Part shown: positions 1 to 7,274 of the stretch, one piece after another
How positions within the stretch are numbered: position 1 is the stretch's first letter
How the letters are laid out: each line of letters opens with the position of its first letter
NCBI RefSeq assembly: GCF_019397265.1
Contig: NZ_CP068985.1
Span: 1,426,001-1,490,000, forward strand
From: Nonomuraea coxensis DSM 45129
GTDB taxonomy: Bacteria; Actinomycetota; Actinomycetes; Streptosporangiales; Streptosporangiaceae
Reading direction: 5' to 3'
Length of the DNA stretch: 64,000 bases
Translations under genes and position numbers: made by a program
Notes under the pieces: generated by a model
What the model saw: only the letters and a program-made list of their open reading frames with translations
What the model was told of the DNA's origin: nothing
Database searches by the model: none

Positions 1-935
1 TCGGATCGAGCTGGCTGCCATGCATCCGGGCGGCCGAGCGGGTCAGCCGGTTGCGTAGTTCCCACTCGCGGTTGCCCTCGCGGCCCCGCCGGCCTTGCAC
101 CTGGACGGTGAGGCGGCGGCGAACCTCGGTCAGGGCCTGGTTGGCCAGTTGCACGACGTGAAAGTGGTCGGCCACCAGGCGGGCGTGCGGCAACGCGGCT
201 CGTACAGCGGCTTTGAAGATGGTGCACATGTCGATGGCGACGAAGGCCACCCGCGCTCGCCAGGATGCTTCCCGCTGCGCGAGCCAGCCGGTCACCGCGG
301 CGATGGTACGGCCCTCGACTCGCCCCAGCAGCCCCTGATCGCCGGACAAATCGACGAACCCGGTATGCCAGCGATCCCCCGCTGTGCTCCAGGTGCCGGT
401 GTCCTCGTCCAGCACCCAGCGAGCACGTCCCCGGCGCACCTCGTCAATGCCGAGCACGCTGACCGGTGCGGGCTGGGCGGGCAGCACCCCTGCGGGCGTG
501 TTCGGTGAACGCAGCCGACACAATCGGCCAGGACACGCCGTGATCGCGCGCTGATTGGATCACCGTTCGCCCGCCGTCGCCGACGGCGGCACCGCTGGCC
601 TGGCGTAATCGCCGCGTGAGTCGGGCGCGGGCGGGGATCGGCGGCACCTGCTCGGTGAACGTCTGCCGCGGGCAGGACGCCTGATCGCACCACCAGCGGC
701 GCTTGCGCCAACGCAGCGCGCACCGCCGGCCCGCCACCGGCAGGTCCCGCGGGCGGGTGGTCACCCATTCCTTGATCCGGGCCGCGGCCGTCCCGCACGC
801 AGGACAGCATCGGGCACGTTCGTCGGCGGTGGCCAGGTGCACCACCGGCCCGTCGTGTCCCTCGTCACCTGCGGCGACGACCTTCGTGACGGTTACCCCG
901 TCCAGGCCGAGCAGCAGCGTCGTATCGTTGACCAT
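1..935 (-). pseudogene. ISL3-family transposase, frameshifted and truncated by the window edge
   Basis: Reading leftwards from an ATG at 935, the protein begins MVNDTTLLLGLDGVTV. It continues through a Cys-rich zinc-finger segment (CCPACG, then CDQASC) and an HTH-like segment (GGRTVIQSARDHG), the usual ISL3 N-terminal order. After ...AAFTEHARR the frame runs into a stop at 444. The homologous continuation (VLGIDEVRRGRARWVLDED..., VAIDMCTIFKAAVRAALPHA, VADHFHVVQLANQALTEVRRR) is in the next frame and stays open to base 1. One extra G in the G-run at about 486-492 explains the shift. As read the element cannot make a full transposase. A sequencing error in the homopolymer is the alternative. Confidence 0.8.
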
Positions 936-1058
936 GCTCGTGGCTTCTCTGTTGTGATCATCTTGCTTCGACAACAAGAAGAATCGCCGAGAGCCACGAG
1001 CCCTCTCAAGCCTCCTGGGCCAGGCGAACCCTCACACCCCGATCAAGTTCGAAGAGCC
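1..1058 (-). mobile_element. ISL3-family insertion sequence, one end (window-truncated)
   Basis: The element runs off the left edge. Its right-hand boundary is placed at 1058 because the minus strand there begins GGCTCTTCGAACTTGATCGG, an ISL3-like terminal sequence. A second copy of this end (GGCTCTTCGAAGTCGATCGG) occurs at 41092 next to a transposase relic, which supports calling it the IS terminus. The transposase reads leftwards from this end. No target duplication can be assessed because the other end lies outside the window. Confidence 0.75.
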
Positions 1059-1243
1059 GCCATGATGGGCTCGGCTGTACAGCTTGACTTCGCAGAGTCA
1101 GTCGTTGCTTGATCGAGGCCTCGACGGGGAGCGTTGCACAGGAGGACGGTCGCACCGGGCAGCATGGTTGTCCGGTCTGGTGGGTGGGGATACTCTCGCC
1201 GTGTTTGAGACGATGTGCGTCTGCAAATGGCGGGAGCAGGTGG

Positions 1244-3610
1244 ATGACGTACCAGGAGCTTGATCCGCGCACGCCGGTGCTCGTCGGCGTGGGGCAGGCG
1301 TCGGAGCGGATCGGGGAGCCCGGGTATCGGCGGCTGTCGGCGGTCGAGCTGGCTGCGGCGGCGGTGCGGGAGGCGCTGGCGGACAGCGGCGCGGATGCCG
1401 GTGCGGTGGCAGGGGCCGTGGACACGGTCGCGGGGGTGCGGCAGTTCGAGATCTCGGCTCCCGGCATTCCGTCGCCGCTGGGGAGATCCACCAACTATCC
1501 GCGTTCGGTCGCCGCACGGGTGGGGGCCGCGCCTCGGCGGGCGATCCTGGAGGTCGTCGGGGGGCAGGGGCCGCAGCATCTGGTGAACGAGATGGCGGCC
1601 ACGATCGCGAACGGCGAAGCGGGAGTGGTGCTTGTCTTCGGGTCCGAGGCGATCTCGACGGCGCAGCATCTCGCCAAGGCCGAGGACAAGCCCGACTTCG
1701 GTGAGAGCGTCGAAGGGGACCTGGAGGACCGCGGTTACGGGCTCAAGGGGCTGGTGTCGCGGCATCAGGTGGCGCACGGGCTGACGGACGCGCCCAGCCA
1801 GTACGCGCTGTTCGACAACGCCCGCCGAGCCCGCCTCGGCCAGAGGCGGGAGGAGTACGCGGCCGGCATGGGCGCGCTGTTCGCGCCGTTCACGAAGGTC
1901 GCGGCGGCCAACCCGCATGCCGCCGCGCCCGTCGAGCGGACCGCCGAGGAACTCGTGACGCCCAGTGAGAAGAACCGGTTCATCGCGGAGCCCTACACGC
2001 GGTACGTCGTGGCCCGCGAGAAGGTCAACCAGGGTGCGGCGGTGCTGCTGATGTCCGTGGGCGAGGCGCGGCGGCTGGGGGTGCCGGAGGAGCGGTGGGT
2101 GTTCCTGCACGGTCACGCCGACCTGCGCGAGCGCGGCCTGCTGGAGCGGGCCGATCTCAGCGGGAGTCCCGCTGCCGTGCTGGCCGTACGGCATGCGCTG
2201 GAGCAGGCCGGGGTCGGGGTGGACGAGCTGGCCGTGATCGATCTTTACTCGTGCTTCCCGATCGCGGTGTCCGCCGTCTGCGACGGGCTCGGGCTGCCCG
2301 CCGACGGCTCGCGCGAGCTGACCGTGACCGGTGGGCTGCCGTTCTTCGGCGGGGCGGGCAACAACTACTCCATGCACGCCATCGCCGAGACCGTGCAGCG
2401 GCTGCGGGCGCAGCCGGGCACGTACGGGCTGGTCGGCGCGAACGGCGGCTCGCTCAGCAAGTACTCGGCCGGCGTCTACTCCACCACGCCCACCCCATGG
2501 CGGGCGGACCGCAGCGCCGCGCTCCAGGCCGAGCTCGACTCCCGGCCCGGCGTCGAGCAGGCGTTCCAGGCCGACGGCTGGGCCACGATCGAGACTTACA
2601 CGGTCAAGCACGGCCGGGGCGGGAAGCGCACCGGGATCGTCGTCGGACGGCTGGAGGCCGATGGCCGGCGGTTCCTCGCCACGGCCGGCGACGAGCGCAC
2701 GCTCGGCCTGCTCAGCACCGGCGAGCCGATCGGGCAGCGGGTCTACGTCCGCTCCTTCGGGCAGGGCAACCGCGTCGCCGTGGACGACGCCCTCATGGAC
2801 GAGCTGTTCCCGGCCCGGCCCGCCGTCCTGCGCGACGACTACGAGCACGTGCTGGTACGCCGCGACGGCCACGTCCTCGAGGTCACGATCAACCGGCCGG
2901 ACAGCCGCAACAGCCTCCACCCGCCCGCGAACGACGAGCTCGACCAGGTCTTCGACGCCTTCTTCGCCGACCCTGACCTGTGGGTGGCGATCATCACGGG
3001 CGCGGGCGACCAGGCGTTCTCCGCCGGGAACGACCTGCTCTACTCGGCCTCGGGCCGGCCCATGTGGGTGCCGAAGAACGGCTTCGCCGGCCTCACCTCG
3101 CGCCGGAACATGACGAAACCGGTCATCGCGGCGGTCAACGGCTTCGCCATGGGCGGCGGGTTCGAGATCGCGCTGGCCTGCCACCTGGTGGTCGCCGACG
3201 CGACCACCCGTTTCGCGCTGAGCGAGGTCAAGGTGGGCCTGGTCGCGGCGGCGGGCGGCCTCGTACGCCTCCCCAGGGCGCTGCCCGGCAAGCTCGCCAC
3301 CGAGATGATCCTCACCGGCCGCCGGCTCAGTGCCGCCGAGGCCCTGGAGCACGGCCTGGTCAACCGGGTGACCGAGCCGGGACAGGCTCTGGAAGGCGCG
3401 CGGGCGCTGGCCAGGGAGATCCTGGAGAGCTCGCCGACGTCCGTGCGGGCGTCCCTGCAGATCATGGCGGAGACGCAGGGGATCGCGGACGTGGTCGACG
3501 CGGTGACGTACCCGTCGCCGGCGCTGGACGACCTCATGGTCAGCGAGGACGTCACGGAGGGCCTGACCTCGTTCGCCGAGAAACGCCCGCCCCGCTGGCG
3601 CAACCGCTGA
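1244..3610 (+). CDS. Thiolase-like / enoyl-CoA hydratase fusion protein
   Basis: The protein has 788 residues in two parts. Residues 1 to about 500 form a thiolase-fold domain of the SCP-x/acetyl-CoA acetyltransferase-like type (DPRTPVLVGVGQ, IDLYSCFPIAV, GGLPFFGGAGNNYSMHA). Residues from about 540 to the end form a crotonase domain (VTINRPDSRNSL, ITGAGDQAFSAGNDL, AVNGFAMGGGFEIALACHLV, ALSEVKVGLVAAAGG), with the oxyanion-hole segments and acidic residues in the usual places. Where classical thiolases carry the nucleophilic Cys near residue 90-110, this one reads VGGQGPQHLVN, without Cys. It may therefore be a non-canonical condensing or carrier domain. The ATG at 1244 is chosen because GGGAG lies just upstream; an in-frame extension to 1109 has no RBS. 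A role in acyl-CoA side-chain degradation is inferred. No partner genes adjoin. Confidence 0.8.
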   Translation: MTYQELDPRTPVLVGVGQASERIGEPGYRRLSAVELAAAAVREALADSGADAGAVAGAVDTVAGVRQFEISAPGIPSPLGRSTNYPRSVAARVGAAPRRAILEVVGGQGPQHLVNEMAATIANGEAGVVLVFGSEAISTAQHLAKAEDKPDFGESVEGDLEDRGYGLKGLVSRHQVAHGLTDAPSQYALFDNARRARLGQRREEYAAGMGALFAPFTKVAAANPHAAAPVERTAEELVTPSEKNRFIAEPYTRYVVAREKVNQGAAVLLMSVGEARRLGVPEERWVFLHGHADLRERGLLERADLSGSPAAVLAVRHALEQAGVGVDELAVIDLYSCFPIAVSAVCDGLGLPADGSRELTVTGGLPFFGGAGNNYSMHAIAETVQRLRAQPGTYGLVGANGGSLSKYSAGVYSTTPTPWRADRSAALQAELDSRPGVEQAFQADGWATIETYTVKHGRGGKRTGIVVGRLEADGRRFLATAGDERTLGLLSTGEPIGQRVYVRSFGQGNRVAVDDALMDELFPARPAVLRDDYEHVLVRRDGHVLEVTINRPDSRNSLHPPANDELDQVFDAFFADPDLWVAIITGAGDQAFSAGNDLLYSASGRPMWVPKNGFAGLTSRRNMTKPVIAAVNGFAMGGGFEIALACHLVVADATTRFALSEVKVGLVAAAGGLVRLPRALPGKLATEMILTGRRLSAAEALEHGLVNRVTEPGQALEGARALAREILESSPTSVRASLQIMAETQGIADVVDAVTYPSPALDDLMVSEDVTEGLTSFAEKRPPRWRNR

Positions 3611-3734
3611 CCGCCCGGTGGGCTGGAGGGACGGTCCTGACCGGCACCGAGGCTGGTCCGTACCGAATGTGGGGGAGGGGCGGAATGTGTCTTCTCCAGC
3701 GACATCGAATGACCTGCCGGAGGCGCCGGGAACG

Positions 3735-4106
3735 GTGACCACGGCAAGCCCTTTCCCGGTCGCCGAGACCGTGGAACGGCTCAAGCGGGCGATCGAGGAG
3801 GCGGAGCTGCACCTGTTCGCCGTGGTGGACCACAGCGAGGGCGCCCATCGGGCCGGCCTCGCCATGAACGACATGAAGCTGCTGCTCTTCGGCAACCCCC
3901 GGGCGGGGACGCCGGCCATGGTCGCCCGCCCCCTGTTCGCCTTGGAGCTGCCGTCGAAGGCCCTGGTCTGGGCCGATGACGAGGGGCGCGTGTGGGTGAG
4001 CAGGAACGATCCCGCCGACTGGCAGCGGCGTTACGGCCTCTCCGACGAGCTGATCGCGCCCCTGGCCGGCATCGGGCGGCTCGTCGAGACCGCCCTCGCT
4101 GGTTGA
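3735..4106 (+). CDS. DUF302-domain protein
   Basis: A protein of 123 residues, nearly all one DUF302 domain: SPFPVAETVERLKRAIEEAELHLFAVVDH, MNDMKLLLFGNPRAGTP, LPSKALVWADDEGRVWVSRNDP. These blocks are the usual conserved ones of the family, whose biochemical role is unknown to me. GTG at 3735 is preferred because CCGGAGG precedes it at about 11 bases. A GTG at 3687 behind GGGGAGGGG would add 16 residues and is a real alternative. It follows the thiolase fusion on the same strand at 124 bases and is closed by a strong hairpin at 4125-4156. Confidence 0.8.
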   Translation: MTTASPFPVAETVERLKRAIEEAELHLFAVVDHSEGAHRAGLAMNDMKLLLFGNPRAGTPAMVARPLFALELPSKALVWADDEGRVWVSRNDPADWQRRYGLSDELIAPLAGIGRLVETALAG

Positions 4107-4124
4107 CGACGGTGGGCCGCGCCC

Positions 4125-4156
4125 GCCCCGCCCGGGGACGAACGCCCGGGCGGGGC
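4125..4156 (+). terminator. Rho-independent terminator
   Basis: A perfect 12-bp inverted repeat (GCCCCGCCCGGG at 4125 and its complement ending at 4156) with an 8-base loop, followed by CTTTC. It lies 19 bases after the DUF302 stop codon and between convergent genes, so it may work in both directions. Confidence 0.8.
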
Positions 4157-4202
4157 TTTCAGGCGCAGGACGCAGACGCAGGTCAGGGGCGCCCTGCGGG
4201 CT

Positions 4203-4550
4203 CTAGCTGTCGCACTGTCTGGAGACGCGCTTGCCGGTCTTGGCGTCCGTGCAGGTCTTGCAGGAGCGGTTCGGGCTGGTCGCGGTCGGCTCCTTGGTGG
4301 TCACGCATTCGAGCTCCATCGGCCCCATGGGCTCGCGCCGCCGCTCGCAGTACTGCCTCTTGTATCCGCTGCCTTTCTTGCCGCGGCAGTAATGGCATCT
4401 CTTGCCGTCTTCTTCGAGCCATTTGCATTTCGGGGCCTGGGTCTCGGACGAGGCGGCGGCGGGGACGTTTCCGGATTGCGCCTGCGAAGGCATCGAAGGG
4501 ACGAGAGCGGCAGCCACAAGGGCGCTGACGGCGCAGGCTTCCTTGAGCAC
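4203..4550 (-). CDS. Small secreted Cys-rich protein, function unknown
   Basis: A 115-residue product from a GTG at 4550, which sits behind a clear GGAGGAACC; an ATG 13 codons further upstream lacks such a site. The first 25 or so residues form a short charged start, a hydrophobic stretch (AVSALVAAALVPSM) and a PSQAQS end, like a Sec signal peptide. The mature part is basic and Cys-rich (KCKW, RCHYCRG, RQYCERR, LECVTT, RSCKTCTD, SRQCDS). The spacing suggests disulfides or metal binding, but no family is recognised. It is monocistronic and converges on the DUF302 gene. Confidence 0.65.
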   Translation of the reverse strand: MLKEACAVSALVAAALVPSMPSQAQSGNVPAAASSETQAPKCKWLEEDGKRCHYCRGKKGSGYKRQYCERRREPMGPMELECVTTKEPTATSPNRSCKTCTDAKTGKRVSRQCDS

Positions 4551-4763
4551 GGTTCCTCCCGCGGTTCGTGTTTCCGCTGACCCCTCCATCGTGAACCCCC
4601 CTCGCGGAGAAGCGTCAAGACAGTCGGCCGGAAATTATTCATGCTCGGCAGCGCGCATTTTTCGCGGCGAAACCCGCCCGGAGCAACCTTTTGCTTTCTG
4701 CTGCTTTCCCTTTCCCGGGGACCGCGGCATCCGGGGCCAGAACGGGCCGTCCGCCGGGGTTTG

Positions 4764-4779
4764 AGGGACTTTGGTCCCT
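4764..4779. promoter_or_regulatory. DosR/DevR-like palindromic operator
   Basis: AGGGACTTTGGTCCCT, 35 bases before the ATG of the radical SAM gene. The inner 14 bases match the mycobacterial DosR core GGGACTWWAGTCCC at all but one position. The 18 bases GGGACTTTGGTCCCTGAC recur unchanged upstream of narG at 10442. A DosR-family regulator is not encoded in the window, so the assignment rests on the motif and on the hypoxia/NO-type genes downstream. Confidence 0.7.
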
Positions 4780-4814
4780 GACGGCGGCACCGGGAGGGGC
4801 GCGAGTTTGGATCC

Positions 4815-6014
4815 ATGCCCGCTCCAGCGCTGCGCCGGGTCCGCAGGGACGCCGCGGACCGCCCCTTCATCGTGATCTGGGAGGCCACCCGGGCCTGCCC
4901 GCTGGCCTGCCTGCACTGCCGGGCCGAGGCCGTGCCCGACCGGCATCCGAAGGAGCTGACCACCGGCGAGGCCGCCGAACTGATGCGGCAGGTGACCGAG
5001 TTCGGCCGCCCCGCGCCGCTGTTCGTGATCACGGGCGGCGACCCGTTCGAGCGGCCCGACCTGTTCGAGCTGGTACGGCGAGGCCGCGAGCTCGGCCTGT
5101 CCCCGGCGGTGTCCCCGTCGGCCACCCCGGCCCTCACCCCGGACAACCTCGCCCGGCTGCACGAGGCGGGCGCCGCGGCGATCTCGCTCAGCCTGGACGG
5201 CGCGACGGCGGCCGGGCACGACGAGTTCCGCGGCTACGACGGCGTCTTCGCCCGCACCACGGCGGCCTGGCGGGCGGCCCGCGAGGCAGGGCTCAAGGTG
5301 CAGATCAACACCACGGTGACGCGCCGCAACCTGACCCGGCTGCCGGACATCGCCCGGCTGGTACGCGACCAGGGCGCGCTCCTGTGGAGCGTCTTCTTCC
5401 TGGTGCCGACCGGCCGGGGCCGCGCGCTGTCGGCCCTGACCCCGGCCGAGGTGGAGGACGTGCTGCACTTCCTCTACGACCTCGGCACCACCATCCCGGT
5501 CAAGACCACCGAGGCACACCATTTCCGGCGCGTGGCCGTGCAACGGCGCATCCTCGCCGAGCACGGGGCCGACCACACGGCGACGCTCGGCCCGCTCTAC
5601 CGGAGCCTGAACCGCCGGGCGCGGCGGGCGGGACTGGTGAAGGAGACCCGCGTACGCCGCCCGCCCGTGGACGTGAACGCCGGTCGCGGCTTCGTGTTCG
5701 TCTCCCACACCGGGACCGTGCACCCGTCAGGTTTCCTGCCGCTGGGCGCGGGCAACGTACGTGACCGGCCGCTGACCGACATCTACCGGTCCTCGCCTCT
5801 GTTCGCCGCGCTGCGGGACCCCGACCGGCTGGGCGGGCGGTGCGGGGCGTGCGAGTTCAGGACCGTCTGCGGGGGCTCCCGGTCGCGCGCGTACGCCTGC
5901 ACCGGCGACGTGCTCGCCGAGGAGCCCTGGTGCGGCTACGAGCCGGGCAGCTTCCCCTACCAGGACGACCTCGCCCGCCACCTCGCGGGCGTCCCGGCCC
6001 CGGCCACCCCATGA
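4815..6014 (+). CDS. Radical SAM/SPASM protein of the nitrite-reduction operon
   Basis: A 399-residue enzyme. The radical SAM cluster ligands are C28-x3-C32-x2-C35 (ACPLACLHC), followed by the ITGGDPF version of the SAM-binding GGE loop. The C-terminal part has a Cys-rich SPASM-type region (GGRCGACEFRTVCGGSRSRAYACTGD, then WCGYEP) for extra Fe-S clusters. From memory it resembles the TIGR04053-type family, which includes proteins near heme-maturation and denitrification genes. A role in cofactor or heme maturation for the neighbouring reductases is an inference. It is the first gene of the operon with narK-like and nirK-like genes; its stop overlaps an ATG at 6011. A DosR-like operator sits just upstream. 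Confidence 0.82.
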   Translation: MPAPALRRVRRDAADRPFIVIWEATRACPLACLHCRAEAVPDRHPKELTTGEAAELMRQVTEFGRPAPLFVITGGDPFERPDLFELVRRGRELGLSPAVSPSATPALTPDNLARLHEAGAAAISLSLDGATAAGHDEFRGYDGVFARTTAAWRAAREAGLKVQINTTVTRRNLTRLPDIARLVRDQGALLWSVFFLVPTGRGRALSALTPAEVEDVLHFLYDLGTTIPVKTTEAHHFRRVAVQRRILAEHGADHTATLGPLYRSLNRRARRAGLVKETRVRRPPVDVNAGRGFVFVSHTGTVHPSGFLPLGAGNVRDRPLTDIYRSSPLFAALRDPDRLGGRCGACEFRTVCGGSRSRAYACTGDVLAEEPWCGYEPGSFPYQDDLARHLAGVPAPATP

Positions 6015-6037
6015 ATCCACGATCACGTGAGGACGAG

Positions 6038-7261
6038 ATGACGAACGTACCGGCCACCCCGCATGGGCGCACGCCCGCGCTCATGCTCGGCCTGGCCACT
6101 TTGGGCTTCGCGGTGAACTTCTGGGCGTGGGCGCTGCTCAGCCCGCTGGGGCCGCGGTTCAAGGAACTGCTCGGGTTGTCGGCCGGGCAGCAGGCGCTGT
6201 TGGTCGCCGTGCCCGTGATCGTCGGCTCGCTCGGCCGCATCCCGGTCGGCGCGCTGACGGACCGCTTCGGCGGGCGGGTGATGTTCCCGCTCATCTCGGC
6301 GGCCACCATCGTGCCCGTCCTGTTCATCGGCGTCGCCGGGCAGACCTCGCTGGCCGCGCTGCTGGTCGGCGGGTTCTTCCTCGGCATCGGCGGGACCGTC
6401 TTCGCGGTCGGCGTGCCGTTCGTCAACGCCTGGTTCCCGCCGCGCCGGCGCGGGTTCGCGGTCGGCGTCTTCGGCGCGGGGATGGGCGGCACCGCGATCA
6501 GCGCGCTGACCACCGTCCCCCTGGTGCGCTCCGGCGGCTCGGCCACCCCGTTCCTGATCACCGCCGCCGTGCTCGCCGCGTACGCGGTCGTCGCCTGGCT
6601 GGTGCTGCGGGACGCGCCCGGCCGCAGCGTCGCGACCCAGCCCCTGCTGACGCGCATGGCGGCCACGGTGAAGCTGCCGATCACGTGGCAGGCGTGCGTG
6701 CTGTACGCGGTCGCGTTCGGCGGCTACGTCGCCTTCTCCGTCTACCTGCCCGCCTACCTCCAGACCGGCTACGGGCTCGAACAGGCCGACGCCGCCAACC
6801 GCATGGCCGGGTTCGTGGTGCTGGCGGTCCTGGCCCGGCCGCTCGGCGGCTGGCTGTCCGACCGGGTCGGGCCGGTGCCCGTGCTGACCGGGGTGTTCGT
6901 CGTCATCGCCGTCTCGGCCGGGGTGCAGGCGCTGACGCCGGGGCTGATGCCGGTCGGCACGATCGCCTTCCTGACCATGGCCGCCGCGCTCGGCGCGGGC
7001 AGCGGCGCCACCTTCGCCCTCGTCGCCCAGGTCGCGCCGGCCGACAAGGTCGGCACGGTGACCGGCCTGGTCGGCGCGGCGGGCGGCCTCGGCGGCTTCG
7101 TGCCGCCGCTGGTGATGGGCTTCGTCTACGGGCGGCTCGGCTCGTACGGACTCGGCCTGGCCCTGCTGGCCGTCACCGCCGCGCTCACCCTGGCACTGAC
7201 GGCGACCGTGATCCGCTCGGTCGCCGGCCGCCGCACGGCCGAGCAGGCCGGCGCCCGATAG
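6038..7261 (+). CDS. narK: NarK-type nitrate/nitrite MFS transporter
   Basis: A 407-residue, 12-helix MFS protein. It has the NarK-like first helix (LGFAVNFWAWALLSPLGPRFK), the MFS loop motif PVGALTDRFGGR, and glycine-rich nitrate-signature-like helices (FFLGIGGTVFAVGVPFVNAWFPPRRRGFAVGVFGAGMGG, GAGSGATFALVAQVAP). It would move nitrate in and/or nitrite out across the membrane, serving the nitrate reductase encoded 3 kb downstream and the nitrite reductase next door. The ATG at 6038 follows GAGGACGAG. An in-frame ATG at 6011 overlapping the upstream stop (ATGA) would add 9 residues. The nitrite reductase start lies 13 bases after its stop. Confidence 0.88.
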   Translation: MTNVPATPHGRTPALMLGLATLGFAVNFWAWALLSPLGPRFKELLGLSAGQQALLVAVPVIVGSLGRIPVGALTDRFGGRVMFPLISAATIVPVLFIGVAGQTSLAALLVGGFFLGIGGTVFAVGVPFVNAWFPPRRRGFAVGVFGAGMGGTAISALTTVPLVRSGGSATPFLITAAVLAAYAVVAWLVLRDAPGRSVATQPLLTRMAATVKLPITWQACVLYAVAFGGYVAFSVYLPAYLQTGYGLEQADAANRMAGFVVLAVLARPLGGWLSDRVGPVPVLTGVFVVIAVSAGVQALTPGLMPVGTIAFLTMAAALGAGSGATFALVAQVAPADKVGTVTGLVGAAGGLGGFVPPLVMGFVYGRLGSYGLGLALLAVTAALTLALTATVIRSVAGRRTAEQAGAR

Positions 7262-7274
7262 AGAGGTCATCGAC

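Noticed and set aside
1043..3919. A 958-codon open frame on the minus strand
   Set aside because: It is antisense to the thiolase-crotonase fusion, with no recognisable domain and biased composition.
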